From: Buttiauxella sp. B2
Lineage (GTDB): Bacteria; Pseudomonadota; Gammaproteobacteria; Enterobacterales; Enterobacteriaceae
Assembly (NCBI RefSeq): GCF_006376615.1
Contig: NZ_VEXQ01000015.1
Coordinates: 1 to 64,000 of the forward strand
Reading direction: 5' to 3'
DNA length: 64,000 bases
Positions 39,754 to 50,710 of this stretch are shown piece by piece (the first letter of the stretch is position 1; each line of letters opens with the position of its first letter). The notes beneath the pieces were generated by a model that was not told the origin of the DNA, did no database searches, and saw only the letters and a list, made by a program, of their open reading frames with translations. Position numbers and translations under genes: made by a program.

Positions 39754-40875
39754 ATGACTAAAGTAGCTCTCATCACGGGTGTAACCGGACAAGACGGCTC
39801 ATATCTGGCAGAACTGTTGCTGGAAAAAGGTTATGAAGTGCATGGCATCAAGCGCCGCGCCTCTTCTTTCAATACCGAACGTGTTGACCATATTTACCAG
39901 GATCCACATGCCTGCAATCCAAAATTCCATCTGCACTACGGTGATCTGACGGACAGCTCAAACCTGACCCGTATTCTTTCCGAAGTGCAGCCGGATGAAG
40001 TGTATAACCTTGGCGCAATGAGCCACGTAGCGGTTTCTTTTGAATCCCCGGAATACACCGCAGATGTTGATGCGATGGGCACATTACGTTTGCTGGAAGC
40101 GATTCGTTTCTTAGGCCTTGAGAAGAAAACCCGTTTCTACCAGGCGTCCACCTCTGAGCTGTACGGCCTGGTGCAAGAAACCCCGCAGAAAGAAACCACG
40201 CCTTTCTATCCACGCTCCCCGTATGCCGTTGCGAAACTATACGCTTACTGGATAACCGTGAACTACCGTGAATCCTACGGCATGTATGCCTGTAACGGCA
40301 TTCTGTTTAACCACGAGTCTCCACGCCGCGGCGAAACTTTCGTTACGCGTAAAATCACCCGTGCTATCGCCAATATCTCTCAAGGCCTGGAAAAATGCTT
40401 GTATCTGGGCAACATGGATTCCCTGCGTGACTGGGGCCATGCCAAAGACTACGTGAAAATGCAGTGGATGATGCTGCAGCAAGACAACCCAGAAGACTTC
40501 GTGATTGCAACCGGTGTGCAGTATTCCGTACGTCAATTCGTTGAAATGGCGGCAGCACAGCTGGGTATCAAACTGCGCTTTGAAGGTAACGGCGTGGACG
40601 AAAAAGGTATTGTGGTTTCTGTTACCGGCCATGACGCACCGGGCGTGAAAGCGGGCGATGTGATTGTTTCTGTTGACCCGCGTTACTTCCGTCCTGCTGA
40701 AGTGGAAACCCTGCTGGGTGACCCAACCAAAGCGCACGAAAAATTGGGTTGGAAACCAGAGATCACGCTGAGAGAAATGGTCGGCGAAATGGTCGCTAAA
40801 GATCTGGAAGCGGCGAAAAAACACTCGTTGCTCAAGGCCCACGGTTACGAGGTTGCCATCGCGCTGGAGTCCTGA
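39754..40875 (+). CDS. gmd: GDP-mannose 4,6-dehydratase
   Basis: This 373-residue SDR enzyme has Rossmann [15 protein letters not shown] (residues about 9-23) and active-site Tyr/Lys in [12 protein letters not shown] (about residue 157). It converts GDP-D-mannose to GDP-4-keto-6-deoxymannose, the first step to GDP-L-fucose, the main sugar of colanic acid. Two bases separate it from fcl. Codon choice here is visibly more biased towards common codons than in the flanking wca genes, as in other genomes. Confidence 0.97.
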   Translation: MTKVALITGVTGQDGSYLAELLLEKGYEVHGIKRRASSFNTERVDHIYQDPHACNPKFHLHYGDLTDSSNLTRILSEVQPDEVYNLGAMSHVAVSFESPEYTADVDAMGTLRLLEAIRFLGLEKKTRFYQASTSELYGLVQETPQKETTPFYPRSPYAVAKLYAYWITVNYRESYGMYACNGILFNHESPRRGETFVTRKITRAIANISQGLEKCLYLGNMDSLRDWGHAKDYVKMQWMMLQQDNPEDFVIATGVQYSVRQFVEMAAAQLGIKLRFEGNGVDEKGIVVSVTGHDAPGVKAGDVIVSVDPRYFRPAEVETLLGDPTKAHEKLGWKPEITLREMVGEMVAKDLEAAKKHSLLKAHGYEVAIALES

Positions 40876-40877
40876 GC

Positions 40878-41843
40878 ATGAATAAACAACGTATCTTTGT
40901 TGCCGGTCATCGAGGGATGGTCGGTTCCGCCATCGTTAGACAGCTTGAGCATCGCGCTGATATTGAGTTAGTGCTACGTGGTCGCGATGAACTGAATCTG
41001 TTGGATGGCGCGGCAGTTAACGCCTTTTTTGCCGAGCAACGTATTGACCAGGTTTACCTTGCGGCGGCGAAAGTGGGTGGTATTGTCGCGAACAATACCT
41101 ATCCAGCTGACTTTATCTACGAAAACATGATGATTGAAAGCAACATTATTCACAGCGCGCATACGCACAACGTGAATAAGTTGCTGTTCCTCGGTTCATC
41201 GTGCATTTATCCAAAAATGGCCAACCAGCCCATGGCAGAAAGCGAGCTGCTGCAAGGCACGCTTGAAGCAACAAACGAGCCGTATGCGATTGCCAAAATT
41301 GCGGGCATTAAATTGTGCGAATCTTATAACCGCCAGTACGGTCGCGATTATCGCTCGGTGATGCCAACTAATTTGTATGGCCCGCACGATAACTTCCATC
41401 CGAGCAATTCGCATGTCATTCCGGCGTTGCTGCGCCGCTTCCACGAAGCGACTGCGCAGAATTTACCGGACGTGGTGGTGTGGGGAAGTGGCACGCCAAT
41501 GCGCGAATTCTTGCATGTTGACGATATGGCTGCCGCCAGCATCCATATGATGGAACTGGACCATGAAGTCTGGCAGGAACACACCGAGCCGATGCTTTCG
41601 CACATCAACGTGGGTACCGGTGTTGACTGCACTATTCGCGAACTGGCGCAAACCATCGCCAAAGTGACTGGCTACCGTGGGCGCGTGGTGTTTGACGCAT
41701 CTAAGCCTGACGGTACGCCGCGCAAACTGCTGGATGTGACGCGTCTGCGTCGCCTTGGGTGGTATCCGGAAATCACTCTGGAACCCGGTCTTGCCAGCAC
41801 GTACCAGTGGTTCCTCGAAAATCAGCAGCGGTTCCGGGGGTAA
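40878..41843 (+). CDS. fcl: GDP-L-fucose synthase (WcaG)
   Basis: This 321-residue SDR epimerase-reductase has [14 protein letters not shown] (residues about 10-23) and the catalytic Tyr/Lys in [15 protein letters not shown] (about 136-140). It converts the Gmd product into GDP-L-fucose with NADPH. It is followed directly by gmm, giving the standard gmd-fcl-gmm-wcaI-manC-manB block. Confidence 0.97.
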   Translation: MNKQRIFVAGHRGMVGSAIVRQLEHRADIELVLRGRDELNLLDGAAVNAFFAEQRIDQVYLAAAKVGGIVANNTYPADFIYENMMIESNIIHSAHTHNVNKLLFLGSSCIYPKMANQPMAESELLQGTLEATNEPYAIAKIAGIKLCESYNRQYGRDYRSVMPTNLYGPHDNFHPSNSHVIPALLRRFHEATAQNLPDVVVWGSGTPMREFLHVDDMAAASIHMMELDHEVWQEHTEPMLSHINVGTGVDCTIRELAQTIAKVTGYRGRVVFDASKPDGTPRKLLDVTRLRRLGWYPEITLEPGLASTYQWFLENQQRFRG

Positions 41844-41845
41844 GT

Positions 41846-42325
41846 ATGTTTCTGAGTGCTGAAGATTTCTCAACCGTCGTGCGTTCGACGCCGCTTATCT
41901 CTATCGACTTGATTGTTGAAAATCAGGCCGGAGAGTTCCTGCTGGGGCTGCGTACCCAGCGCCCGGCGCAGAATTTTTGGTTCGTGCCGGGTGGTCGGGT
42001 GCAGAAAGATGAAACGCTGGAGCGGGCTTTTTCTCGCTTAACTGAAGCCGAATTAGGTAAGCGTTTCACCCTTTCTGACGGGGAATTTTACGGCGTGTGG
42101 CAGCACTTTTACGACGACAACTTCTCAGGAACAGATTTCTCCACGCACTACATCGTGCTGGGATTTCGCCTGCGTGTGGATGCAGCAAAACTGCAATTGC
42201 CAGATGCCCAGCACAGTGCTTATCGCTGGTTAACACCTGCTGAGTTGCTTGAGCGTGAAGATGTGCATGACAACAGCCGTGCTTATTTTCTTGCCGACAA
42301 GGCAGATAAGGTCATCGGATTATGA
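41846..42325 (+). CDS. gmm: GDP-mannose mannosyl hydrolase (WcaH), Nudix family
   Basis: This 159-residue Nudix-fold enzyme hydrolyses GDP-mannose to GDP and mannose and may tune the GDP-sugar pool. The region [21 protein letters not shown] (residues about 50-70) replaces the classic Nudix box, since this subfamily lacks one of the usual Glu residues and inverts at C1. The ATG at 41846 ([12 protein letters not shown]) was chosen as in E. coli; the longer frame runs back into fcl. It overlaps wcaI by 4 bp. Confidence 0.94.
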   Translation: MFLSAEDFSTVVRSTPLISIDLIVENQAGEFLLGLRTQRPAQNFWFVPGGRVQKDETLERAFSRLTEAELGKRFTLSDGEFYGVWQHFYDDNFSGTDFSTHYIVLGFRLRVDAAKLQLPDAQHSAYRWLTPAELLEREDVHDNSRAYFLADKADKVIGL

Positions 42326-43542
42326 AGATTCTGGTCTATGGCATTAATTATTCACCGGAGCTGACGGGCATCGGTAAATATACCGGCGAGATGGTTGAGT
42401 GGATGACGAGCCAGGGCCACGAGGTGCGGGTTATCACCGCACCACCTTATTATCCGGTTTGGGAAGTACATCCGGACTATTCAGCCTGGAAGTATAAAAA
42501 AGAAGTCGGCGCAGCTACCGTCTGGCGCTGCCCACTTTACGTACCAAAACAACCTTCAACGTTAAAGCGCCTGATTCATTTGGGCAGCTTTGCGCTAAGT
42601 TCGTTATTCCCGTTACTGGCGCAACGTAGCTGGAAACCGGATCGCATTATTGGTGTGGTGCCGACGCTGTTTTGTGTTCCAGGTATGCGCCTGCTGGCAA
42701 AACTCAGTGGCGCACGAACGCTGCTGCATATCCAGGATTACGAAGTGGACGCCATGCTCGGTTTGGGCATGGCGGGCAAAAAACAGGGCAAAGTTGCCCG
42801 TCTGGCTCAGCGTTTTGAGCAAAGTGGTCTGCACAACGTGGATAACGTCTCGACCATTTCCCGTTCGATGATGAACAAAGCGGCCCAAAAAGGTGTGGAT
42901 CCAAGCAAAGTGATCTTCTTCCCGAACTGGTCGGAAGTAGAACGTTTTCAGGGTGTCTCACGTGAGGAAATCCTTGCTGTGCGTGGCCGCCTGCAACTGC
43001 CTCTTGATAAAAAAATCATTCTTTACTCGGGCAATATTGGGGAAAAACAGGGGCTGGAAACGGTCATTGCCGTTGCCGAGCGTTTTGCCAGCAAGCCTTA
43101 TCTGTTTGTCATTGTCGGGCAGGGCGGCGGCACTGCGCGTCTGAAAAAACTGGCGCAGGAACGAGGTTTGCAAAACGTAGTGTTCCACCCGTTGCAGCCT
43201 TACAACGCTCTGCCTGCATTACTGAGTCTTGCTGATTGTCATCTGGTGATTCAACGCCGGGGGGCAGCAGACGCCGTTTTGCCTTCAAAACTGACCAATA
43301 TTCTTGCCGTGGGCGGTAATGCGGTGATTACCGCAGAACCGGATACCGAACTCGGCCAACTTTGCGATGCGTATTCCGGTATTGCTGTGTGCGTAGAGCC
43401 TGAATCGGTTGATGCATTAGCCGATGGAATAGAGCGCTGCCTGCAATTGCCGCTACACAACACGGTGGCATGTGAATATGCCGAGCGCACGCTTGAGAAA
43501 AATAGCGTGCTGAATCAATTTATTGCTGACATTCGGGGTTAA
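42322..43542 (+). CDS. wcaI: Colanic acid fucosyltransferase WcaI (GT4)
   Basis: This 406-residue GT-B enzyme starts [24 protein letters not shown], matching the WcaI family. The donor domain contains [17 protein letters not shown] (about residue 235) and the late segment [19 protein letters not shown]. It has been assigned as the transferase that adds fucose to the lipid-linked glucose. It is coupled to gmm by a 4-bp overlap and lies 2 bp from manC. Confidence 0.94.
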   Translation: MKILVYGINYSPELTGIGKYTGEMVEWMTSQGHEVRVITAPPYYPVWEVHPDYSAWKYKKEVGAATVWRCPLYVPKQPSTLKRLIHLGSFALSSLFPLLAQRSWKPDRIIGVVPTLFCVPGMRLLAKLSGARTLLHIQDYEVDAMLGLGMAGKKQGKVARLAQRFEQSGLHNVDNVSTISRSMMNKAAQKGVDPSKVIFFPNWSEVERFQGVSREEILAVRGRLQLPLDKKIILYSGNIGEKQGLETVIAVAERFASKPYLFVIVGQGGGTARLKKLAQERGLQNVVFHPLQPYNALPALLSLADCHLVIQRRGAADAVLPSKLTNILAVGGNAVITAEPDTELGQLCDAYSGIAVCVEPESVDALADGIERCLQLPLHNTVACEYAERTLEKNSVLNQFIADIRG

Positions 43543-43544
43543 AA

Positions 43545-44984
43545 ATGAGCCAACTTTATCCGGTGATCATGGCTGGAGGAAACGGTAGCCGTTTATGGCC
43601 GTTGTCCCGCGTGCTTTACCCGAAACAGTTCCTGTGTTTGAAAGGGGAACTGACTATGTTGCAAACCACCATTAGCCGCTTAAACGGCGTGGAGTGCGAA
43701 AGCCCGGTGGTGATTTGCAACGAAGAACACCGTTTTATCGTGGCCGAGCAACTGCGTGAGCTGAACAAGCTGACGGAAAATATTGTACTCGAGCCTGCCG
43801 GACGTAACACGGCACCGGCTATCGCACTGGCTGCACTCGCAGCGATTCGTCATCAGCCCGATAACGATCCACTGATGCTGGTTCTTGCCGCTGACCATGT
43901 GATTCAGAATGAAGAAGCCTTTCGTGAAGCGGTGCGTAACGCGAAACCGTATGCCGAAGCAGGAAAGCTGGTGACGTTTGGCATCGTTCCTGACTTGCCA
44001 GAAACCGGTTATGGCTATATTCGCCGTGGTGAAGTTGCAACAGCGAACACGCCAGGTGTGGATTCCGTGGCGTTCGGCGTGGCGCAATTTGTCGAAAAGC
44101 CGGATATCGATACCGCTCAGGCGTACGTTGCCAGCGGCGAATATTACTGGAACAGTGGCATGTTCCTGTTCCGCGCCAGGCGCTATCTTGAAGAGTTAAA
44201 AAAATTCCGCCCGGACATTCTTGCTGCCTGCGAAAAAGCGATGGCGAATGTCGACCCGGATCTCGACTTTGTGCGCGTTGATGAAGCCGCATTCCTGACC
44301 TGCCCGGACGAATCCATAGATTACGCTGTCATGGAAAAAACCGCCGATGCGGTAGTGGTGCCGATGGATGCGGGTTGGAGCGATGTTGGTTCATGGTCGT
44401 CTCTGTGGGAAATCAGCACCAAAAACCAGCAGGGCAACGTGCACCATGGCGATGTCATCAGCCATGACACAGAAAACAGCTACATCTATGCCGAGTCTGG
44501 TCTGGTGACCACGGTTGGCGTGAAAGATCTGGTGGTCGTGCAGACCAAAGATGCGGTGCTGATTGCCGACCGTGACCACGTACAAAGCGTGAAGAAGGTC
44601 GTTGAACAAATCAAATTTGATGGTCGCCACGAACACCACAAACACCGCGAAGTGTATCGCCCGTGGGGCAAATATGACTCCATTGATGAAGGTGAACGCT
44701 ACCAGGTGAAACGCATCACCGTGAAGCCGGGTGAAGGGCTGTCTTTACAGATGCACCACCACCGCGCCGAGCACTGGATTGTGGTGGCGGGCACTGCAAA
44801 AGTGACACTGGGTGATGAGATAAAGCTGCTGGGCGAAAACGAGTCCATCTACATACCTCTGGGTGTGACGCACTGCCTGGAAAACCCCGGAAAAATTCCG
44901 CTCGACCTGATTGAAGTGCGCTCTGGCACTTACCTCGAAGAAGACGACATCGTCCGTTTTAAAGACCGTTACGGGCGCATTTAG
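43545..44984 (+). CDS. manC: Mannose-1-phosphate guanylyltransferase (CpsB/ManC)
   Basis: This 479-residue two-domain protein has an N-terminal nucleotidyltransferase with [19 protein letters not shown] (residues about 9-27) and a C-terminal cupin of the type II phosphomannose isomerase family ([20 protein letters not shown], then MHHHRAEHW). It makes GDP-mannose from Man-1-P and GTP for the Gmd/Fcl path. It is separated from manB by 74 bp containing a hairpin. Confidence 0.97.
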   Translation: MSQLYPVIMAGGNGSRLWPLSRVLYPKQFLCLKGELTMLQTTISRLNGVECESPVVICNEEHRFIVAEQLRELNKLTENIVLEPAGRNTAPAIALAALAAIRHQPDNDPLMLVLAADHVIQNEEAFREAVRNAKPYAEAGKLVTFGIVPDLPETGYGYIRRGEVATANTPGVDSVAFGVAQFVEKPDIDTAQAYVASGEYYWNSGMFLFRARRYLEELKKFRPDILAACEKAMANVDPDLDFVRVDEAAFLTCPDESIDYAVMEKTADAVVVPMDAGWSDVGSWSSLWEISTKNQQGNVHHGDVISHDTENSYIYAESGLVTTVGVKDLVVVQTKDAVLIADRDHVQSVKKVVEQIKFDGRHEHHKHREVYRPWGKYDSIDEGERYQVKRITVKPGEGLSLQMHHHRAEHWIVVAGTAKVTLGDEIKLLGENESIYIPLGVTHCLENPGKIPLDLIEVRSGTYLEEDDIVRFKDRYGRI

Positions 44985-45009
44985 CCACTAAAAAATTCAT
45001 AAGTCCCCG

Positions 45010-45044
45010 CAGGCAAACCCTGTGGGTTGGGCAACTGTTGCCTG
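45010..45044 (+). other. Stem-loop immediately before the manB ribosome site
   Basis: CAGGCAA (45010-45016) can pair with TTGCCTG (45038-45044), with a nested AACCC / GGGTT helix inside. The right arm abuts the GGAGGAG ribosome site of manB, which starts with GTG. It could affect manB translation or act as an RNA-stabilising structure. There is no T run, so it is not a terminator. Confidence 0.35.
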
Positions 45045-45058
45045 GAGGAGACTGAAAC

Positions 45059-46429
45059 GTGCAAAAGTTAACCTGCTTTAAAGCCTACGACATCCGTGGT
45101 CGCCTGGGTGATGAACTCAATGAAGATATCGCGGAACGCATTGGCCGCGCGTATGGCGAGTACCTTAAACCGAAAACCATCGTGCTGGGGGGCGACGTGC
45201 GCCTGACCAGTGAAACACTGAAACTGGCGCTGGCGAAAGGGTTGCAGGATGCGGGTGTGGACGTGCTGGATATCGGCCTGTCCGGCACCGAAGAAATCTA
45301 TTTTGCTACCTGGCATCTGGATGTGGACGGCGGCATTGAAGTGACGGCCAGCCATAACCCGATGGACTACAACGGCATGAAGCTGGTACGTGAAGGCGCG
45401 CGACCAATCAGCGGCGACACCGGCCTGCGTGATGTGCAACGTCTGGCGGAAGCCAATGATTTCCCACCTGTAAACGCCGAAAAGCGTGGTAGCTACCAGA
45501 AACTATCTGTGGTTGAGGCTTACATCGACCATCTGTTCTCGTACATCAATGTCAACAACATCAAACCACTGAAACTTGTGATTAATTCCGGTAACGGTGC
45601 GGCTGGCCCGATTATTGATGCCATTGAAGCGCGCTTTAACACCCTGAATGTGCCGCTGACGTTCATCAAAGTACACAACCAGCCTGATGGCAATTTCCCG
45701 AACGGTATCCCTAATCCGCTACTGCCTGAATGCCGCGACGACACGCGCAATGCGGTGATTGAACACGGTGCAGATATGGGCATCGCCTTTGACGGTGATT
45801 TCGACCGTTGCTTCCTGTTCGATGAGGAAGGGCAGTTTATCGAAGGGTATTACATCGTGGGTTTGCTGGCGGCGGCATTCCTTGAAAAACAGCCGGGGGC
45901 GAAGATTATTCATGACCCACGTCTGTCCTGGAACACGGTGGATATCGTTGAGCGTGCAGGCGGCACGCCAGTGATGTCGAAAACCGGACATGCGTTTATC
46001 AAAGAGCGCATGCGTCTGGAAGATGCCATTTACGGCGGTGAGATGAGTGCGCATCACTATTTCCGCGATTTTGCTTACTGCGACAGCGGGATGATCCCGT
46101 GGCTGCTGGTAACCGAACTGTTGTGCCTGAAAGGTAAAACCCTGGGTGAACTGGTTCATGACCGCATGGCGGCGTGGCCAGCAAGCGGTGAAATCAACAG
46201 CAAGCTGGCAGACCCGGTCGTTGCCATTGAGCGTGTGCAGCAGCACTTTGCCCCACACGCCACGGATGTGGATAACACTGATGGCGTGAGCATGGCATTC
46301 GGCGACTGGCGCTTTAACCTGCGCAGCTCAAATACTGAGCCGGTGGTGCGTCTGAATGTGGAGTCACGCGGCAATGAACTGCTGATGCAGACGCGAACAC
46401 GGGAAATTATGGAACTGCTGAATCAGTGA
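45059..46429 (+). CDS. manB: Phosphomannomutase (CpsG/ManB)
   Basis: This 456-residue alpha-D-phosphohexomutase has the phosphoserine loop [13 protein letters not shown] (Ser about 98), the metal-binding DGDFDRC (about 245) and the sugar-binding [10 protein letters not shown] (about 325). It interconverts Man-6-P and Man-1-P for GDP-mannose. It begins with GTG after a strong GGAGGAG site, and the N-terminus ([13 protein letters not shown]) agrees with E. coli CpsG. Confidence 0.97.
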   Translation: MQKLTCFKAYDIRGRLGDELNEDIAERIGRAYGEYLKPKTIVLGGDVRLTSETLKLALAKGLQDAGVDVLDIGLSGTEEIYFATWHLDVDGGIEVTASHNPMDYNGMKLVREGARPISGDTGLRDVQRLAEANDFPPVNAEKRGSYQKLSVVEAYIDHLFSYINVNNIKPLKLVINSGNGAAGPIIDAIEARFNTLNVPLTFIKVHNQPDGNFPNGIPNPLLPECRDDTRNAVIEHGADMGIAFDGDFDRCFLFDEEGQFIEGYYIVGLLAAAFLEKQPGAKIIHDPRLSWNTVDIVERAGGTPVMSKTGHAFIKERMRLEDAIYGGEMSAHHYFRDFAYCDSGMIPWLLVTELLCLKGKTLGELVHDRMAAWPASGEINSKLADPVVAIERVQQHFAPHATDVDNTDGVSMAFGDWRFNLRSSNTEPVVRLNVESRGNELLMQTRTREIMELLNQ

Positions 46430-46447
46430 TTTGATTCGCACAGGTCG

Positions 46448-46494
46448 CCCTCACCCTAACCCTCTTCCTCTGTGAGAGGGGGTTGGGGTGAGGG
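46448..46494. repeat. Intergenic palindromic repeat between manB and wcaJ
   Basis: CCCTCACCCTAACCC and its near-complement GGGTTGGGGTGAGGG flank CTCTTCCTCTGTGAGAG, forming a long imperfect hairpin of about 47 bp. This is a familiar dispersed palindrome of enterobacterial intergenic DNA (CCCTCACCCC...GGGTGAGGG). It lies inside the operon, 19 bp after the manB stop, and may stabilise the 3' end of the upstream message. Confidence 0.7.
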
Positions 46495-46519
46495 GGAAAC
46501 AGTTAACAAAGGTAAAACG

Positions 46520-47914
46520 ATGACAAACCTAAAAAAGCGCGAGCTGCCAAAAACGAACGCATCGTTAATCTCAATGGTGCAACGTTTTTCTGACATAACC
46601 ATTATGTTTGTTGGGTTATGGGTGGTGTGTCAGGTCAACGCATTACCGTTTTTGTATATGCATTTGCTGATGGCGTTGCTTGCCCTCGTGGTCTTTCAGA
46701 TGATCGGGGGAATTACCGATTTTTACCGTTCCTGGCGCGGTGTGCGAATGTCCAGCGAGCTCATGTTACTGCTGCAAAACTGGACGTTGAGCCTGATATT
46801 CAGTGCCGGTTTGCTGGCGTTTAATCCTGACTTTGACGGATCTTTCTGGGTTTACCTGGCGTGGTATGTATTGACCAGTTTCGGCATGGTTTTCTGCCGG
46901 GTGTTTATTCGTTTTGGGGCGGGTTGGATGCGCAATATGGGTTACAACACGCGCCGCATCGCAATCGCGGGTTCTCTGCCTGTGGGCTATACGCTGGCTG
47001 AAAGCTTCCGCAACGAACCGTGGCTGGGTTTTGACGTCATGGGTGTTTATGACGATAAGCAACCCGATTCACAGCATGGCGATTATGCGGGTTGTTTCGC
47101 AGATTTGGTTGAACAAGCGCGAGCAGGGCACATCGACAATATCTATATCGCGATGGCGATGAGTGAAGAAGCGCGAATCAAAACGTTGGTGCGTGAACTG
47201 ACAGACACCACCTGCTCTGTGATGCTGATCCCTGATGTTTTCACCTTCAATATTCTGAACTCTCGCACCGAAGAAGTTAACGGTGTGCCTGTTGTACCGC
47301 TGTTTGATACTCCGCTAAACGGCATCAATCGGGTGATGAAACGCCTTGAGGACATTGTGCTGTCTGCGCTCATCCTGCTGTTTATTTCCCCGGTACTTCT
47401 GTGTATCAGTGCTGCGGTGAAACTGACTTCTCCTGGACCCGTTATCTTCCGCCAGACACGCTACGGCATGGATGGTAAACCTATCAAAGTCTGGAAATTT
47501 CGTTCTATGAAGGTGATGGAAAATGACGCCGTGGTCACTCAGGCCACTAAAGGCGATAAGCGCATTACGCCAGTGGGCAATTTCCTACGTCGCACATCCC
47601 TTGATGAACTGCCGCAATTTATCAATGTGCTGATGGGCGAGATGTCGATTGTCGGCCCGCGGCCACATGCAGTGGCCCATAACGAACAGTATCGCTCGCT
47701 GATTGAAGGCTACATGTTGCGCCATAAAGTGAAGCCGGGGATCACCGGTTGGGCGCAAATAAACGGCTGGCGTGGCGAAACCGATACGCTTGAGAAAATG
47801 GAAAAACGCGTTGAGTTTGACCTTGAGTACATCCGTGAATGGAGCCTGTGGTTTGACATCAAAATTGTCTTTTTGACCATATTCAAAGGCTTTGTCAACA
47901 AAGCTGCCTATTAA
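46520..47914 (+). CDS. wcaJ: Undecaprenyl-phosphate glucose-1-phosphate transferase WcaJ
   Basis: This 464-residue polyisoprenyl-phosphate hexose-1-phosphate transferase starts colanic acid assembly by putting Glc-1-P on undecaprenyl phosphate. It has four N-terminal TM helices, a CoA-binding-like central domain and a fifth membrane segment (about 280-300). The catalytic C-terminal domain has KVWKFRSMKVMEND and RRTSLDELPQFINVLMGEMSIVGPRP-type motifs (about residues 330-385). The ATG at 46520 (MTNLKKRE) matches E. coli; an upstream GTG-type extension would run through the palindromic repeat and is rejected. Confidence 0.96.
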   Translation: MTNLKKRELPKTNASLISMVQRFSDITIMFVGLWVVCQVNALPFLYMHLLMALLALVVFQMIGGITDFYRSWRGVRMSSELMLLLQNWTLSLIFSAGLLAFNPDFDGSFWVYLAWYVLTSFGMVFCRVFIRFGAGWMRNMGYNTRRIAIAGSLPVGYTLAESFRNEPWLGFDVMGVYDDKQPDSQHGDYAGCFADLVEQARAGHIDNIYIAMAMSEEARIKTLVRELTDTTCSVMLIPDVFTFNILNSRTEEVNGVPVVPLFDTPLNGINRVMKRLEDIVLSALILLFISPVLLCISAAVKLTSPGPVIFRQTRYGMDGKPIKVWKFRSMKVMENDAVVTQATKGDKRITPVGNFLRRTSLDELPQFINVLMGEMSIVGPRPHAVAHNEQYRSLIEGYMLRHKVKPGITGWAQINGWRGETDTLEKMEKRVEFDLEYIREWSLWFDIKIVFLTIFKGFVNKAAY

Positions 47915-47926
47915 CGGAAACTACCC

Positions 47927-49405
47927 ATGAGTCTGAGAGAAAAAACCATCAGCGGCGCCAAATGGTCCGCTATTGCCACGGTGATTATTATTAGCCTTGG
48001 CCTGGTGCAGATGACAGTGTTGGCGCGCATTGTCGACAGCCACGAGTTTGGTTTGTTGACGGTGTCATTGGTTATCATTGCGCTGGCCGATACGCTGTCA
48101 GATTTTGGTATCGCCAACTCGATTATCCAGCGTAAAGAGATAAGTAATCTTGAGTTAACCACGCTGTACTGGCTGAATGTGGGGTTGGGTTTAGCGGTGT
48201 TTGCACTGGTGTTTTTACTGAGCGATTTTATCGCTTCGGTTCTGCATGCGCCAAAGCTTGCACCGTTGATTAAAATGCTGTCGTTTGCATTTATCGTTAT
48301 TCCCCATGGCCAACAGTTCCGTGCATTGATGCAAAAGGAGCTGGAATTTTCAAAGATTGGCTCTATTGAAACAGTGTCGGTGCTTGCCGGTTTTACCGTG
48401 ACGGTGGGCGCTGCCATGTATTACCCGTTCGCGATGACCGCGATCATTGGTTACCTGGTTAATACCGTCGTTCGTACTGCTTTGTTTGGCTTCTTTGGCC
48501 GTAAGATTTATCACCCTGGCCTGCATTTTTCGCTGAAATCCGTCAGCTCTAATTTAAAGTTTGGTGCGTGGCTTACGGCAGATAGCATCATCAATTATGT
48601 GAATACCAACCTTTCAACGTTAGTGCTGGCAAGAATTCTTGGTGCGAGCATCGCCGGTGGCTATAACCTCGCTTATAACGTGGCGGTAGTGCCACCCATG
48701 AAACTAAATCCCATTATTACACGCGTATTATTCCCGGCATTCGCCAAAATCCAGGACGATACCGACAAGTTGCGCGTCAATTTCTACAAGCTGCTGTCGA
48801 TTGTCGGGATTATTAATTTCCCGGCGCTGCTAGGCCTACTGGTGGTATCGAACAATTTTGTACCGCTGGTGTTTGGTGATAAGTGGCAGTTTATTACACC
48901 GATTCTGCAACTGTTGTGCGTGGTTGGCCTGTTGCGTTCCATTGGTAACCCGATTGGGTCGCTGCTGATGGCAAAAGCTCGTGTTGATATCAGCTTTAAA
49001 TTCAATGTCTTCAAAACCTGCTTGTTTATCCCGGCGATTATTGTCGGTGGACATTTGGCCGGAGCGCTGGGCGTAACGCTGGGTTTCTTGTTTGTGCAGG
49101 TGGTGAATACCGTGCTGAGCTATTTCATCATGATTAAGCCAGTGCTTGGTTCGAGTTATCGCCAATATATTCAGAGTATCTGGCTGCCGTTTTACCTTTC
49201 CATTCCAACCGTTGTCGTTAGCGCTGTTCTGGGCATTGCCCTGCAAGGGCAGCTCTCGCTCGGCCTGTTGTTGGGCGTACAAATTGCTGCCGGGACGCTG
49301 GCCTTTATCATCATGCTGGCGGTGTCCCGTAATGCGCTGGTGGTCGAGATGAAACGCCAGTTTTGCCGTAACGATCGTTTGAAAACGCTGCTTCGCGCAA
49401 GCTGA
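47927..49405 (+). CDS. wzxC: Colanic acid flippase WzxC
   Basis: This 492-residue MOP-superfamily exporter has about 14 TM helices and starts MSLREKTISGAKWSAIATV. It flips the lipid-linked colanic acid repeat unit across the inner membrane. Position between wcaJ and wcaK, and length identical to E. coli WzxC as far as I recall, support the assignment. Confidence 0.95.
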   Translation: MSLREKTISGAKWSAIATVIIISLGLVQMTVLARIVDSHEFGLLTVSLVIIALADTLSDFGIANSIIQRKEISNLELTTLYWLNVGLGLAVFALVFLLSDFIASVLHAPKLAPLIKMLSFAFIVIPHGQQFRALMQKELEFSKIGSIETVSVLAGFTVTVGAAMYYPFAMTAIIGYLVNTVVRTALFGFFGRKIYHPGLHFSLKSVSSNLKFGAWLTADSIINYVNTNLSTLVLARILGASIAGGYNLAYNVAVVPPMKLNPIITRVLFPAFAKIQDDTDKLRVNFYKLLSIVGIINFPALLGLLVVSNNFVPLVFGDKWQFITPILQLLCVVGLLRSIGNPIGSLLMAKARVDISFKFNVFKTCLFIPAIIVGGHLAGALGVTLGFLFVQVVNTVLSYFIMIKPVLGSSYRQYIQSIWLPFYLSIPTVVVSAVLGIALQGQLSLGLLLGVQIAAGTLAFIIMLAVSRNALVVEMKRQFCRNDRLKTLLRAS

Positions 49406-49429
49406 AAACCCCTAAGAGGTCTAATCACT

Positions 49430-50710
49430 ATGAAATTATTAATTCTTGGCAACCACACCTGCGGTAATCGCGGTGATAGCGCCATATTGCGCGGGCTGAT
49501 TGATGCGATTACCACTGTTGATGAAACTGTGCAGGTTGATGTCATGAGCCGCTATCCGGTGAGTTCTGCCTGGTTGCTGGGCCGCCCAGTGATGGGTGAT
49601 GGTTTATATAAGCAGATGAAGCAACACAACAACGCGGTCGGGCTGGTGGGTCGAGTTAAGAAAGTACTTAGGCGCAAGTATCAACACCAGGTTTTGCTGG
49701 CTAAAGCCACTGATAACGGGCGTTTGCGCAATATTTCCATCCCGCAGGGCTTTATCGATTTCGTTAAATCACTGCAAAAATATGACGCGATTATTCAGGT
49801 CGGCGGTTCGTTCTTTGTCGATTTGTACGGTGTTTCGCAATTCGAGCATGCGTTGTGCAGCTTTATGGCGAAAAAACCGGTTTACATGATTGGCCACAGC
49901 GTGGGGCCATTCCAGGATGCGCAGTTTAACCACCTGGCGAGCTATGTTTTTGGCAACGCGAAGGCACTGATTTTGCGTGAAACTGTTAGCCTCAATTTGA
50001 TGATGCAGAGCAACATTGATAGCAGCAAAGTTGAACATGGCGTGGATACGGCCTGGCTTGTGGAACATCACAATGACAGTTTTGTGCCGAGTTACGCAGT
50101 GCGGCATTGGTTCGATGTCATTAAGCGTAAGAAAACAGTCGCTATTACTTTGCGTGAATTGGCGCCGTTCGATAAACGTCTTGGCACCACGCAGCAGGCC
50201 TATGAGCAGGCGTTTGCCTCGGTGGTTAATCGTGTGATTGATCAAGGTTATCAGGTGCTGGCTTTATCTACCTGTACCGGCATCGACAGTTACAACAAAG
50301 ACGATCGCATGGTGGCACTCAACCTGCGTCAATATGTGAATAATCCCGAACAATACCATGTGGTTATGGATGAGTTGAACGACCTTGAAATGGGGAAAAT
50401 CCTGGCTGAGTGCGAACTGACAGTCGGCACCCGTCTGCATTCCGCCATCATTTCCATGAACTTCGGTACACCAGCGATTGCCATTAATTACGAACACAAA
50501 TCGGCGGGCATCATGCAGCAACTGGGGATGCCGGAAATGGCGATCGAAATCCGCCAGCTTCTGAATGGGTCGCTACAAAGCGTGGTCGCAGATGTATTGG
50601 GACAATTGCCTGCAATCAAAGAGCGTTTAGATCATGCGGTGCGTGCGGAACGTGAAGACGGCCTGCGCATGGTGGAATCGGTGTTGGCTCGCATCAAGGA
50701 GGAAAAATGA
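49430..50710 (+). CDS. wcaK: Colanic acid pyruvyl transferase WcaK
   Basis: This 426-residue member of the polysaccharide pyruvyl transferase family has the N-terminal MKLLILGNHTCGNRGDSAILRGLID and the C-terminal ELTVGTRLHSAIISMNFGTPAIAINY segment, with the conserved Arg/His of the CsaB-like fold. It is expected to add the pyruvate ketal to the terminal galactose of the repeat. Its stop overlaps the wcaL start by 4 bp. Confidence 0.95.
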   Translation: MKLLILGNHTCGNRGDSAILRGLIDAITTVDETVQVDVMSRYPVSSAWLLGRPVMGDGLYKQMKQHNNAVGLVGRVKKVLRRKYQHQVLLAKATDNGRLRNISIPQGFIDFVKSLQKYDAIIQVGGSFFVDLYGVSQFEHALCSFMAKKPVYMIGHSVGPFQDAQFNHLASYVFGNAKALILRETVSLNLMMQSNIDSSKVEHGVDTAWLVEHHNDSFVPSYAVRHWFDVIKRKKTVAITLRELAPFDKRLGTTQQAYEQAFASVVNRVIDQGYQVLALSTCTGIDSYNKDDRMVALNLRQYVNNPEQYHVVMDELNDLEMGKILAECELTVGTRLHSAIISMNFGTPAIAINYEHKSAGIMQQLGMPEMAIEIRQLLNGSLQSVVADVLGQLPAIKERLDHAVRAEREDGLRMVESVLARIKEEK

